A DNA stretch of 22,502 bases. Source: an uncultured Roseburia sp. GTDB lineage: Bacteria > Bacillota > Clostridia > Lachnospirales > Lachnospiraceae. Under the pieces are notes generated by a model. The model had not been told where the DNA came from and ran no database searches. It saw only the letters and a list, made by a program, of their open reading frames with translations. Where the stretch lies: the NCBI GenBank assembly GCA_900542495.1, contig UQNW01000037.1:1-22502 (forward strand), written 5' to 3'. The position numbers were made by a program, and so were the translations under genes. Position 1 is the stretch's first letter, and each line of letters starts with the position of its first letter. Of the stretch, positions 1 to 8,159 are shown in pieces.

Positions 1-260
1 GGATTCTTAAGATCGCCGAATTTCTTTCCGTTGATCTCTTCCATTTTCTTAACGCCTTCCATAGCCTGAGCCATGATCTCGTCGTTGATCTTACGACCAT
101 CTTCATAATACTGTGTACAAGCCTCTGTTGTGATTGTGAATCCCTGTGGTACAGGAAGTCCGATGCTTGTCATCTCTGCAAGGTTGGCACCTTTACCACC
201 AAGCAGGTTACGCATGGTCATGTCGCCTTCGCTAAACATATAAACCCATTTGTTTGCCAT
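1..260 (-). CDS. ppdK: pyruvate, phosphate dikinase, N-terminal part (cut by window edge)
   Basis: Only the first 86 codons are inside the window. The protein starts MANKWVYMFSEGD and contains the LLGGKGANLAEM segment and GLPVPQGFTITTEAC, which are hallmark N-terminal nucleotide-binding sequences of pyruvate phosphate dikinase. The enzyme interconverts pyruvate + ATP + Pi with PEP + AMP + PPi in the cytoplasm. In anaerobic clostridia it usually works with PPi-linked glycolysis or gluconeogenesis. The start is well fixed: an AGGAGG ribosome site lies at 270-275, nine bases upstream of the ATG. It sits downstream of glyS in the same direction but has its own promoter and a conspicuous leader palindrome. 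The remaining roughly 790 residues expected for the family lie outside the window. The family identification is secure; full length and intactness cannot be judged. Confidence 0.95.
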   Translation of the reverse strand, partial: MANKWVYMFSEGDMTMRNLLGGKGANLAEMTSIGLPVPQGFTITTEACTQYYEDGRKINDEIMAQAMEGVKKMEEINGKKFGDLKN

Positions 261-333
261 TTTATAATTCCTCCTAATATAAAATACTGTAACTTTTATT
301 CAAACAGAAAGCATTAGCTTCTGTTCTTGTCAC

Positions 334-366
334 AAGTATGCGCGTTTTTCCAAAACGCACATACTT
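334..366 (-). promoter_or_regulatory. 15-bp palindrome at the start of the ppdK transcript (operator or 5' stem-loop)
   Basis: The arms are at 334-348 and 352-366 with a 3-base loop. All positions pair except one, which is a C-A mismatch on the plus strand but a G-U wobble in minus-strand RNA, so the RNA form in the ppdK direction is favoured. It starts one base after the -10 box and covers the expected transcription start. That is an operator position or a 5'-terminal mRNA hairpin. It is not followed by a U-tract on the minus strand, so it is a poor fit for an intrinsic terminator of glyS. Confidence 0.6.
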
Positions 367-394
367 ATAATACCACACATTAACCAAAAGGCAA
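367..394 (-). promoter_or_regulatory. sigma-A promoter for ppdK
   Basis: On the minus strand a TTGCCT -35 (389-394) is followed by a 16-base spacer and a TATTAT -10 (367-372). The -10 is preceded by TGG, giving an extended -10. The expected start near 360 falls inside the palindrome that begins directly after the -10. It separates ppdK from glyS, which ends at 479. This is read from consensus only. Confidence 0.6.
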
Positions 395-478
395 CAACTT
401 TTTCGCTTCTTTTCGCCTATTTTTTATGCACATTTCACAATTTGAAATCATATTCCATATTATGAAACTCTTTATATC

Positions 479-1876
479 TTACCACTCGAATTTCTTTGCA
501 AAATAAGCGTCAAGATCTTCGATCTTAATTCTCTCCTGCTCCATCGTATCACGGTCACGTACAGTAACTGCTCCGTCTGTTTCAGATTCGAAATCATAAG
601 TTACACAGAATGGTGTTCCGATCTCATCCTGTCTTCTGTAACGTTTTCCGATATTTCCTCTGTCATCAAATTCACAGTTATATTTCTTAGCAAGCTGTGC
701 ATATACCTTTTCTGCACCCTCGTTTAATTTTTTAGACAATGGAAGCACACCGATCTTAACAGGTGCAAGTGCCGGATGAAAATGGAGTACGGTTCTCATA
801 TCCGGTTTTTCCTCTGTTCCGATGTTCTCCTCGTCATAAGCTGCACATAAGAATGCAAGTACCACACGGTCAGCTCCAAGAGAAGGCTCGATAACATACG
901 GTACATATCTCTCACCCTTCTCATCATCAAAGTAAGTGAGATCCTGACCTGAAACATTCTGATGCCGTGTAAGGTCATAATCTGTTCTGTCAGCGATTCC
1001 CCATAACTCGCCCCAGCCAAATGGGAATAAGAATTCGATATCGGTTGTTCCCTTGCTGTAGAAGCTGAGTTCTTCCGGTGAATGGTCGCGGAGACGCATC
1101 TCGTCTTCTTTGATACCAAGTGTCTGTAACCAGTCACGGCAGAAGCCTCTCCAGTACTGGAACCACTCAAGGTCTGTACCAGGCTCACAGAAAAATTCTA
1201 ATTCCATCTGCTCGAATTCACGGGTACGGAATGTGAAGTTACCCGGTGTGATCTCATTACGGAAAGATTTACCGATCTGACCGATTCCAAATGGGATTTT
1301 CTTTCTGGAAGTTCTCTGTACATTTTTGAAGTTTACGAAAATTCCCTGTGCTGTCTCAGGTCTTAAATAAACTGTGTTCTTTGCATCTTCAGTAACACCC
1401 TGGAATGTTTTAAACATTAAGTTAAACTGACGGATGTCTGTGAAATTGTGTTTTCCACAGGTTGGGCAAGGAATCTGATGTTCCTCGATGAAATCTCTCA
1501 TTTCTTCCTGTGTCCATCCATCCACAGAGCCCTTTAATTCGATGTTCTTCTCAGCAGCAAAATCTTCAATGATCTTATCTGCACGGAAACGCTCATGACA
1601 TTCTTTACAGTCCATCAAAGGATCAGAGAATCCGCCAAGATGTCCGGATGCTACCCATGTCTGCGGATTCATAAGGATTGCGCAGTCCACACCAACGTTA
1701 TAAGGGTTTTCCTGAATGAATTTCTGCCACCATGCTCTTTTTACGTTGTTCTTCAATTCTACACCAAGATTACCGTAGTCCCATGTATTTGCAAGACCTC
1801 CGTAAATCTCAGAACCCGGATATACGAATCCTCTTGATTTTGCAAGTGCTACGATTTTATCCATCGTCTTTTCCAT
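479..1876 (-). CDS. glyS: glycyl-tRNA synthetase, single-chain type
   Basis: Charges tRNA-Gly with glycine in the cytoplasm. This is the homodimeric eukaryote/archaeal-like class II GlyRS, not the alpha2beta2 type. Visible features are the N-terminal GFVYPGSEIYGGLANTWDYG segment, a Cys4 insertion (CKEC near residue 90, CPTC near 137), motif 2 as FRNEITPGNFTFRTREFEQ, motif 3 as EPSLGADRVVLAF, and a C-terminal anticodon-binding domain (KIGVLPLSKKL onward). At 465 residues it has the usual length. A GTG 15 bases further upstream (1891) is in frame, but it overlaps the GTGAGGA sequence that serves as ribosome site for the ATG at 1876, so I take the ATG. The lipoprotein gene ends only 28 bases upstream, suggesting co-transcription. 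No T-box leader is seen. Confidence 0.96.
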   Translation of the reverse strand: MEKTMDKIVALAKSRGFVYPGSEIYGGLANTWDYGNLGVELKNNVKRAWWQKFIQENPYNVGVDCAILMNPQTWVASGHLGGFSDPLMDCKECHERFRADKIIEDFAAEKNIELKGSVDGWTQEEMRDFIEEHQIPCPTCGKHNFTDIRQFNLMFKTFQGVTEDAKNTVYLRPETAQGIFVNFKNVQRTSRKKIPFGIGQIGKSFRNEITPGNFTFRTREFEQMELEFFCEPGTDLEWFQYWRGFCRDWLQTLGIKEDEMRLRDHSPEELSFYSKGTTDIEFLFPFGWGELWGIADRTDYDLTRHQNVSGQDLTYFDDEKGERYVPYVIEPSLGADRVVLAFLCAAYDEENIGTEEKPDMRTVLHFHPALAPVKIGVLPLSKKLNEGAEKVYAQLAKKYNCEFDDRGNIGKRYRRQDEIGTPFCVTYDFESETDGAVTVRDRDTMEQERIKIEDLDAYFAKKFEW

Positions 1877-1904
1877 AATAAAATTCCTCACATTCTATTT
1901 TTAT

Positions 1905-2684
1905 TTACTTATAAATAATATAAGTATAGATATCTGTGCCAAAAGAATCTCCTGAAAGATTCGTCACAACATCATTCTCCGACGGCTTCTCTGTTCCAAT
2001 GATCACTTCCGCCTCGATCACTTCCTCATCGGATTCTGTGTTCTCCAATGATTCCGGTTCCTCTGTTGCCGGTACTTCTTCTGACTCTGTCACCCATGTT
2101 TTTTCAATCCCGGTTCCCTCTTTGATTGAAACGGAATCTTTTCCGGTAACTGTCACGTTATCGCAGGAAACATATAAAATCTTTCCATCAATCTTTACAT
2201 CTGTATTTGCCTTGATAATGACAACTTTTAAATCCTCCTGCGCAAGGATTTCCTCGCGCATCACACCTGTGACACTGCCATCCTCTGTCACGCCGGCAAA
2301 ATCTGTGTCAAAATCATACCCGGCAGCTAATGCCTGTACGATTTTCCCCTGATACAGTTCCACACCGTTAAACGCTGTATAATCTTCCACCGTCTCATAA
2401 TCCATCCGGAGCTTCGCTGTGCCGTCTTCCACGGTCAGGTCATCCACTTTTACAGAATTTTTTCCATTTCCGGTATTGTATTCCTCCACCGCAGAGTCCA
2501 CAAACTCTTTCAATTCTGTTTCATCGTAATAAGACTGTTCAAGCTGCTCCACATCCATGGAAACGACTTTGCCATGTTTTGAAACATAAACTGTATTCGT
2601 GTCTGCCTCTAAACTGGAACCACACCCGGCAAGCATTCCTGCGCAGATGATAATGGTCAGTCCAATACATCCTAATCTCTTCAT
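1905..2684 (-). CDS. putative secreted lipoprotein of unknown function
   Basis: I do not recognise a named family. From the chosen ATG the protein is 259 residues. It starts with MKR, a hydrophobic stretch (LGCIGLTIIICAGM) and an LAGC lipobox with the lipidation Cys at residue 21, so it should be anchored on the outer face of the membrane. A mixed alpha/beta-looking domain follows (YVSKHGKVVSMDVEQLEQ, and VKVDDLTVEDGTAKLRMDYE). The C-terminal third ends in an acidic, Glu/Ser/Thr-rich low-complexity stretch (TESEEVPATEEPESLENTES). The start at 2684 has a GGAG eight bases upstream; the in-frame ATG at 2714 has no ribosome site. It is transcribed from its own promoter inside the recO tail and probably shares its mRNA with glyS. 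Confidence 0.8.
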   Translation of the reverse strand: MKRLGCIGLTIIICAGMLAGCGSSLEADTNTVYVSKHGKVVSMDVEQLEQSYYDETELKEFVDSAVEEYNTGNGKNSVKVDDLTVEDGTAKLRMDYETVEDYTAFNGVELYQGKIVQALAAGYDFDTDFAGVTEDGSVTGVMREEILAQEDLKVVIIKANTDVKIDGKILYVSCDNVTVTGKDSVSIKEGTGIEKTWVTESEEVPATEEPESLENTESDEEVIEAEVIIGTEKPSENDVVTNLSGDSFGTDIYTYIIYK

Positions 2685-2732
2685 GATACAGACTCCATTC
2701 TTTTCCTTTTTCATTTCATGCTAATCTTGGAT

Positions 2733-2761
2733 ATTATACAATTTTTACATCATGTTTTCAA
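2733..2761 (-). promoter_or_regulatory. near-consensus sigma-A promoter for the lipoprotein-glyS unit
   Basis: TTGAAA (2756-2761), a 17-base spacer and TATAAT (2733-2738) on the minus strand. This is one of the best promoters in the window. The -35 and most of the spacer lie inside the last codons of recO (stop at 2745). The predicted leader to the ATG at 2684 is about 40 bases. Confidence 0.8.
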
Positions 2762-3527
2762 CCTCTTCCAAAATTTTAAGTGATTTGAATGAATGGTTGA
2801 CATAATACTTCATATATTCTTTAAGGCAGTGCTGCAGTTCGCGCAATACCTGATCCGAAACTGAAAACGTATATAGTTTTGCAAGATTTACTGTCATAAT
2901 GTACTGCATCGTATAAACTGTGGACTCCTGCACTTTCTGATAGGCAGGCAGGGCTGACATAGTTTCCGGTTTTTTCTTTAATTCCTGCACACAACTGTCG
3001 CAGAGCATCCGTGCAGTCTTCCCTGAAAACCAGTGCAGTTTTTCTTTTTTTCCGCATTTTGTGCAGCCAAAAACGTTCGGAGCCTCCCCATTGATTGTAA
3101 GTGCACGAAGTTCATAAATGCATTTTACCAGCCGGTTGGAAAGAGCCGGACTCTCCAGTGCGCGCAGTGTCTGATAAAGGAGTTTTAACATCTCTTTCTC
3201 ATCGTTATTTTCCTGACAATAATAGTCTGCAAATTCCAGAAAATAAAATCCGTAATATGCCGCATCAAAATCTGCCGCAAGTTCCCGAAAATAATTCTGA
3301 ATCGACACTTTGGCAACCGTATATGTAGAACGTCCCTCAAAAAGTTCAAATTCTCCAAAGGAGAAAGGATTGGTAGCAGCCAGAAACTGGCTGTTTGGCT
3401 TTCTTGCCCCTCTGGCAAATGCCGTGATCTTTCCTCTCTCCTTTGTGAGCAGTGTTATTCTTTTGTCATAATCGCCAATCGGCATCGCATTTAAGACCAT
3501 TCCGGTCAATACCAGGTTCTGCCCCAT
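2745..3527 (-). CDS. recO: DNA repair protein RecO
   Basis: RecO helps load RecA onto SSB-coated single-stranded DNA (RecFOR pathway) during gap repair. The 260-residue protein begins MGQNLVLTGMVLNAMPIGDYDKRIT, the typical N-terminal OB-fold start, with GKITAFARGARK near residue 32. A helical domain follows, and then a zinc site made of C155xxC158 and C176xxC179. Length and order match the family. The start carries an AGGAAG nine bases upstream and lies inside the 3' end of yqzL (62-base overlap). The era-yqzL-recO neighbourhood is a conserved Firmicute arrangement, which supports the call. Confidence 0.94.
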   Translation of the reverse strand: MGQNLVLTGMVLNAMPIGDYDKRITLLTKERGKITAFARGARKPNSQFLAATNPFSFGEFELFEGRSTYTVAKVSIQNYFRELAADFDAAYYGFYFLEFADYYCQENNDEKEMLKLLYQTLRALESPALSNRLVKCIYELRALTINGEAPNVFGCTKCGKKEKLHWFSGKTARMLCDSCVQELKKKPETMSALPAYQKVQESTVYTMQYIMTVNLAKLYTFSVSDQVLRELQHCLKEYMKYYVNHSFKSLKILEEVENMM

Positions 3528-3630
3528 TCTGCCTTACTTCCTGCTCTCTGTCACTCTCTTTTTCTCTGCATATCTTCAGATAATCGTCAATCCGTCCTGT
3601 TTCCAAAAATGTGTTCCAGGTTTTCTCCAT
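3466..3630 (-). CDS. yqzL: YqzL family small protein
   Basis: A 54-residue protein starting MEKTWNTFLETGRIDDYLKI. The pattern W-x2-F-x2-TG-x-I-D-x-YL at residues 5-18 matches the small YqzL protein found between era and recO in Bacillus and other Firmicutes. The position is the same here. No function is established for the family. The ATG at 3630 has a strong GGAGGGA ribosome site (7 bases away); a longer in-frame start at 3669 has none. The C-terminal 20 codons overlap the start of recO in a different frame, suggesting translational coupling. The tail (after about residue 27) is poorly recognisable and may have been gained by read-on into recO. Homology is from pattern and synteny only. Confidence 0.75.
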   Translation of the reverse strand: MEKTWNTFLETGRIDDYLKICREKESDREQEVRQNGAEPGIDRNGLKCDADWRL

Positions 3631-3776
3631 CGTTGTTCCCTCCTGCCGTCTGCAAAAGGAAGCTTCCAAAATTCATGACTGCACTGCTCTTTCAGCTTCC
3701 CCTGCATCTCTTTCTTATGATGTTATTAGGATTTGCGCTGGAACAAACCTTATACACGTCAATTATTGGAAATGGA

Positions 3777-4685
3777 TCAGATTTCGTCCTTATTATAACC
3801 AAAGTTTTTGATAAGGAAATCGCTGTCGCGCCAGTCTTTCTTGACTTTTACCCAAAGTTTCAGGTTCACTTTGGTATCTAAAAGACGCTCAATTTCATAA
3901 CGGGCGTTGCTTCCGATTTTTTTGAGCATCGCACCGCCTTTTCCGATGATGATTCCCTTGTGGGAATCTCTTTCACAGACGATCGTTGCATCAATATCAA
4001 TGATGTCCTGTCCTTTTCTGCCCTTCATCTGGTCGATATAGACTGCGATTCCATGCGGAATCTCATCATCTAAAGCATGCAGTGCCTTCTCACGGATGAT
4101 TTCCGCAACGATTGCACGCTCCGGCTGGTCTGTGATCGTGTCTTCATCATAGAACTGCGGACCATATGGAAGATATTTAAAGATCATGTCGATCACTGTA
4201 TCCAGATTTTTTGCGCGCAGCGCTGATGCCGGAATGATCTCTGCAAAATCATAAACTTTGCTGTATGTGTCAATATACTCTACAATTTTTTCACGGTCTA
4301 CCGTATCCACTTTATTGATGATCAGAATGACCGGAGTTTTTACTTTTTTCAACTGCTCAATGATATGCTGTTCCCCGGCGCCGATAAAGTTTGACGGTTC
4401 TACCAGCCATAAAATCACGTCCACCTCATTTAAAGTGTGCTCTGCCACATTGACCATGTACTCGCCAAGCTTATTCTTTGCCTTGTGGATTCCCGGCGTA
4501 TCCAAAAATACGATCTGTCCGCGCTCCATATCCGTGTAGACCGTCTGGATACGATTTCTGGTGGTCTGCGGTTTGTGGGATGTGATTGCAATTTTTTGTC
4601 CGATCAAATGGTTCATTAATGTGGATTTTCCTACATTCGGTCTTCCGATGATCGTTACAAATCCAGATTTAAAGTTTGCGTTCAT
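3777..4685 (-). CDS. era: GTPase Era
   Basis: Essential GTPase that binds the 3' end of 16S rRNA and assists 30S subunit assembly. The 302 residues contain G1 GRPNVGKS (14-21), the switch region KPQTTRNRIQ (38-47), G3 DTPG (62-65), G4 NKVD (124-127) and G5 SAL (154-156). A C-terminal KH domain follows with GIIIGKGG (244-251), which carries the rRNA-binding GxxG. Length is normal. The ribosome site is GAGGAAA just before the ATG. Only 22 bases separate it from the upstream M16 peptidase gene, so both are probably on one transcript; yqzL and recO follow after a 146-base spacer with no convincing terminator. Confidence 0.97.
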   Translation of the reverse strand: MNANFKSGFVTIIGRPNVGKSTLMNHLIGQKIAITSHKPQTTRNRIQTVYTDMERGQIVFLDTPGIHKAKNKLGEYMVNVAEHTLNEVDVILWLVEPSNFIGAGEQHIIEQLKKVKTPVILIINKVDTVDREKIVEYIDTYSKVYDFAEIIPASALRAKNLDTVIDMIFKYLPYGPQFYDEDTITDQPERAIVAEIIREKALHALDDEIPHGIAVYIDQMKGRKGQDIIDIDATIVCERDSHKGIIIGKGGAMLKKIGSNARYEIERLLDTKVNLKLWVKVKKDWRDSDFLIKNFGYNKDEI

Positions 4686-4707
4686 AAATTTCCTCTCTTT
4701 GTATATG

Positions 4708-7620
4708 TTATTCTGTCAGATGTTTCAAATTATCGAACATATCCTCATGCGCCTGCAAAGTTTCCTCATTCCCGATGACACAAAGATTTTTCTCGTCCAG
4801 CACGGATGCGATCATGTCTTTTAGATTGCGGATATCCTCCTGTGTGGCATGGATCACCTGATCACGTTCTTTTTGTATCTCCTCATAGGAAATGTTCTGC
4901 AAGTAAGCTGCCATAGAACGGTCACCTTTTGTGCTTGGGTTCATCGGGATATCCATGTCACTGATCGTTCCGATGATATATTTCGTCATGTCCCGCTCAT
5001 CCGCCGTAAACTGCTCAATATATGCAGGGATTCCGTCATAAATCTCATTTGTTTTCTCCAGGTTTGGATCACGGTAAGAAACAAAATAGGTGTCTCCGTT
5101 TTTCATATAGCCATTCATGCAGCCGTAAGCGCCGCCCTTCACGCGGATGTTGATCCAGAGATAATCATATTCCATGATCACCTTTAAGATGCGGAGTGCT
5201 CCATGGTACTCAAAGCCATGCGCACGGAAGTTTCCGGCTCTCGCAACATACATTACCTGGGAAGCGTCCATGAATCCCTCGTTTTTCTGTACCGGGATAA
5301 TCTCTGCCTTTTTCGTTGTTTTTGCTGTTTCAAACAGCATCGGAATGAATTTTTCCAGTTCTGCCGTTGCAATGGAAAGTCCTTCTTTTTCACAGGTAAC
5401 ACTGACTAACAGGTTTTCTCTTGTAAAAATTGCTTCTGTCAATTCTTTTAATTTTGCGATCAGTGCCTCTTTTCTTTCCTCGAAATGAGCTTCCAGATCA
5501 CACAGCACCTCGTAAAAAGTGATCGTATCCTTATAGGCAGCCGCCTTGGAAAAATAGGTCATGGCTCTTGTCGATGCCACGGAATGTCCTGCTGAACTGA
5601 TGCTTACCTGAAGTCTGGATTTTAACTCGGCAATGATCTCATAGAGACGCTTCTCATCGCAAAGCTTCGATGTAAAAAGCATTTCTTCCATGAGACTTAC
5701 TGCCTCCGGCAGTTTATCGTATAATGCCTTAGTGCGCACCTCGAATTTTACTTTATAGTCATCTTTCTCTTTGACACTCGGATAAACCCCGATCGTACTT
5801 CCGATTCCACCTGTATGGATGTTCACCTCATTGGAGAAATCTGCATACGAATAATTTTTTGTATCCACATAACCAAGTACCGCTTTAAGCACACCCAGAT
5901 ATGGAATGTCTTCCGCCGGGATATGCGCAATATCAAACAGCATGGTCAGGTAAATAATACCATTGGAAAAAATATCGTGGTGGATCACCGGAACCTCTTT
6001 CACGGAAAGTTCTGTATTATAAAAAAGTGCTGCCTCTTTTTTCATATCAGAGCGCGCAAGCATCGGTATCTTCTCTAAATCTTCCTTCAAAGAAGGTGTT
6101 TCCTGATACTCTTTCAAATGTCTGGTGTTTTCCACCAGCTTTTTTATCTCCTCCTCTGACAGACCTGCCTTGTACTCTGCAAGCTTCTTCTCCAGCACCG
6201 CCTCATTTTTCGCATTTAAGCCTTTCTCCGGCTCAATGATGACAACGGATGCATGTTTATTATCTAACAGGTACTTCTGGATCAGCTGCTCAAAATAATC
6301 GGTATTCACCTGCTCTTTTAAGAAACGGTATGTGTCAAGTGCTTCCAGATGTAAAAACGGACGCATATCATCATACAGCCAGCTATCTAAGCACTGGATT
6401 CCATATAAAAGTCCCTTTGGGAAATGTCCAAAGTCAGCCTCTCTGTAACGGAACTCGGAACTGTTGATTCCTGCCAGCAGAGATTTTTTATTCAGACCAT
6501 TTTTTACCAGTCCTTCTAACGTCTCACGGATGACAGTAAGAAAATGCTCTTTCTCCTCCGGGTTGGTGTTTTTTGCAATAATTGAAAAAGTTGGCTGTAA
6601 CGTTCCGCTGTCATAACCGCCTGTGATCTCCGAGCCAATCCCTGCATCGATCAGCGCCTGTTTTAACGGTGCTCCCGGCGCACTGACTAACGCATAATCC
6701 AAAATATCAAACGCAAGGTACAGCTTCTCATCTAACGCTGTTTCCACCACCGTATTGTAAGAAAGATAGGTGTTATTTTCTTCCGATTCCGTAGAGGAAA
6801 TCGAATACTTGTGCGTCACCTCAACCGGTTTTTCAAACGTTTTTTGTAGTTTAATCTCTGAATCAAGCTCAATCGCCTCATACTTACTCAGATACTCCTC
6901 ATCCATCCATGCCAGCTTCTCAGCCACATCCATATCGCCATAGAGATAGATGTAGGAATTGCACGGATGATAATATCTGCGGTGGAAATCGAGATACTCC
7001 TCATATGTCAGTTCCGGGATATGCAGTGGATCTCCGCCGGAAACATTCGCATAAGTCGTATCCGGGAACAGGGAAGTCATGATCTGGCGGCTTAACACAT
7101 CATCCGGGGAAGAAAAGGCTCCCTTCATCTCATTGTATACAACACCATTTATCGTGACTGGAGCATCCTCGCTCTCTAACTCGTAATGCCAGCCTTCCTG
7201 CTTAAAAATCTCCTGATATTTATAAATATTCGGATGAAAAACCGCATCCATATAAACACTCATTAAGTTCTGGAAATCTTTATCGTTGCAGCTTGCGATC
7301 GGATAGATTGTCTTCTCCGGATAAGTCATTGCATTCAAAAAGGTATTTAACGATCCTTTGACTAATTCCACAAATGGATCTTTTACCGGATATTTGTCTG
7401 AACCGCACAAAACCGTGTGCTCGATAATGTGTGCCACACCTGTCGAATCTTCTGGCGGTGTCCGGAAACCGATATAAAAAACCTTGTTGTCATCATCATT
7501 TGAAATCACTGCGATTCTTGCCCCACTTTTTTTGTGACGCAAAATGATTCCCTCTGAATTGAGATCTTTGATCGGGCGTTTTTCTAAAATTTCATATGCC
7601 TGTAAATCTTTTAACTGCAT
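4708..7620 (-). CDS. M16C-family zinc metallopeptidase (presequence-protease/insulinase-like)
   Basis: A 970-residue peptidase of the M16C branch (relatives: PreP, falcilysin and clostridial insulinase-like enzymes), which degrade unfolded peptides inside a closed chamber. The inverted zinc motif HIIEH lies at residues 64-68, and the distal ligand Glu is E164 in VVYNEMKG, 97 residues after E67 as expected. The GSDKYPVKDPF and LNAMTYPEKTIYP segments that line the active half are present. A second, catalytically inactive half follows after the mid-chain linker. No signal peptide is visible, so it is predicted cytoplasmic. It is the first gene of the cluster with era, yqzL and recO. The ribosome site is GAGAGGA, 7 bases before the ATG. 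Confidence 0.93.
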   Translation of the reverse strand: MQLKDLQAYEILEKRPIKDLNSEGIILRHKKSGARIAVISNDDDNKVFYIGFRTPPEDSTGVAHIIEHTVLCGSDKYPVKDPFVELVKGSLNTFLNAMTYPEKTIYPIASCNDKDFQNLMSVYMDAVFHPNIYKYQEIFKQEGWHYELESEDAPVTINGVVYNEMKGAFSSPDDVLSRQIMTSLFPDTTYANVSGGDPLHIPELTYEEYLDFHRRYYHPCNSYIYLYGDMDVAEKLAWMDEEYLSKYEAIELDSEIKLQKTFEKPVEVTHKYSISSTESEENNTYLSYNTVVETALDEKLYLAFDILDYALVSAPGAPLKQALIDAGIGSEITGGYDSGTLQPTFSIIAKNTNPEEKEHFLTVIRETLEGLVKNGLNKKSLLAGINSSEFRYREADFGHFPKGLLYGIQCLDSWLYDDMRPFLHLEALDTYRFLKEQVNTDYFEQLIQKYLLDNKHASVVIIEPEKGLNAKNEAVLEKKLAEYKAGLSEEEIKKLVENTRHLKEYQETPSLKEDLEKIPMLARSDMKKEAALFYNTELSVKEVPVIHHDIFSNGIIYLTMLFDIAHIPAEDIPYLGVLKAVLGYVDTKNYSYADFSNEVNIHTGGIGSTIGVYPSVKEKDDYKVKFEVRTKALYDKLPEAVSLMEEMLFTSKLCDEKRLYEIIAELKSRLQVSISSAGHSVASTRAMTYFSKAAAYKDTITFYEVLCDLEAHFEERKEALIAKLKELTEAIFTRENLLVSVTCEKEGLSIATAELEKFIPMLFETAKTTKKAEIIPVQKNEGFMDASQVMYVARAGNFRAHGFEYHGALRILKVIMEYDYLWINIRVKGGAYGCMNGYMKNGDTYFVSYRDPNLEKTNEIYDGIPAYIEQFTADERDMTKYIIGTISDMDIPMNPSTKGDRSMAAYLQNISYEEIQKERDQVIHATQEDIRNLKDMIASVLDEKNLCVIGNEETLQAHEDMFDNLKHLTE

Positions 7621-7654
7621 CTGTCTGTCCTCTCTCTAATACATACTGTTTTAT

Positions 7655-7663
7655 AGTATACCA
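7655..7663 (-). promoter_or_regulatory. extended -10 promoter for the M16-era-yqzL-recO operon
   Basis: TATACT (7655-7660) on the minus strand is preceded by TGG (7661-7663), an extended -10 of the same form as at ppdK. No good -35 is found at 16-18 bases. The predicted leader is about 28 bases. Confidence 0.5.
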
Positions 7664-7694
7664 CAATTTAGGGCATTATCCTATTTTTATTTTT

Positions 7695-7746
7695 CAAAAA
7701 AAGGACTGTAATTCCGGTACTCTTTCGTATCCGGTATTACAGTCCT
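7695..7746 (-). terminator. intrinsic terminator after the cold-shock gene
   Basis: Long hairpin with arms at 7702-7720 and 7728-7746. The outer 11 bp (AGGACTGTAAT against ATTACAGTCCT, nearly perfect) is followed on the minus strand by seven Ts (7696-7702). It lies 66 bases after the csp stop codon and just before the next promoter, so it isolates the csp transcript from the M16 operon. Confidence 0.85.
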
Positions 7747-7811
7747 ACATTTTTAGATTCGCTTCTATGAATTAACCTTACTGAAATAAGGTACGAGTGA
7801 ACAGCAACGAA

Positions 7812-8015
7812 TTAGCCGATGCGTCTTACATTTGCTGCCTGAGGTCCTTTCGCTCCCTCTGTCACTTCAAATTCAACTTTTTCACCGTCTTTTAACTCTT
7901 TGAATCCATCCATGTCTAATGCAGAAAAATGAACGAATACATCGTTACCATCTGCATCGGAAATAAATCCATAGCCTTTTTTTGCATTAAACCATTTTAC
8001 AGTTCCCTGCTGCAT
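7812..8015 (-). CDS. CspA-family cold-shock protein
   Basis: A 67-residue single-domain nucleic-acid-binding protein (OB fold) acting as an RNA chaperone in the cytoplasm. RNP1 is KGYGFIS (13-19) and RNP2 is VFVHFS (26-31); the aromatic side chains that stack on RNA (W8, F17, F27, H29) are present. It is a standalone gene with an AGGAGG ribosome site, its own promoter, a hairpin-containing leader of about 62 bases and a strong terminator. That layout is typical of csp genes, whose leaders control expression. The paralogue name (A, B, C, D) cannot be decided from the sequence. Confidence 0.95.
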   Translation of the reverse strand: MQQGTVKWFNAKKGYGFISDADGNDVFVHFSALDMDGFKELKDGEKVEFEVTEGAKGPQAANVRRIG

Positions 8016-8055
8016 AACAAAATCCTCCTAATACACTAAAACCTTTTTGTATTTC

Positions 8056-8074
8056 GACATGTTTTGTGCATGTC
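8056..8074 (-). promoter_or_regulatory. hairpin in the csp 5' leader
   Basis: A perfect 6-bp stem, GACATG/CATGTC, with a 7-base A-rich loop, close to the predicted 5' end of the csp mRNA. Cold-shock mRNAs commonly carry temperature-responsive leader structures; a function here is inferred from position only. Confidence 0.45.
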
Positions 8075-8084
8075 TCACAAAATG

Positions 8085-8113
8085 AAGTTAGCATATATCT
8101 GTTTTTTTGTCAA
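8085..8113 (-). promoter_or_regulatory. csp promoter
   Basis: A perfect TTGACA -35 (8108-8113), a 17-base spacer starting with an A-tract, and a weaker TAACTT -10 (8085-8090) on the minus strand. Transcription should begin near 8078, giving a leader of about 62 bases. It lies just downstream of mscS, for which no convincing terminator is seen. Confidence 0.75.
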
Positions 8114-8159
8114 CAACTATTAAATATAATTTAGCCCGGTCATAAGACCTGACTGATAT

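Noticed and set aside
432..448. ATTTCA/TGAAAT hairpin after glyS as a terminator
   Set aside because: AT-only 6-bp stem; the following A-rich sequence on the minus strand is not a U-tract.
796..1188. 130-codon minus-strand open frame inside glyS
   Set aside because: Out-of-frame shadow of an unmistakable GlyRS; no family resemblance.
8105..8159. GGTC/GACC hairpin after mscS as its terminator
   Set aside because: Four-bp core and no U-run; too weak to call.
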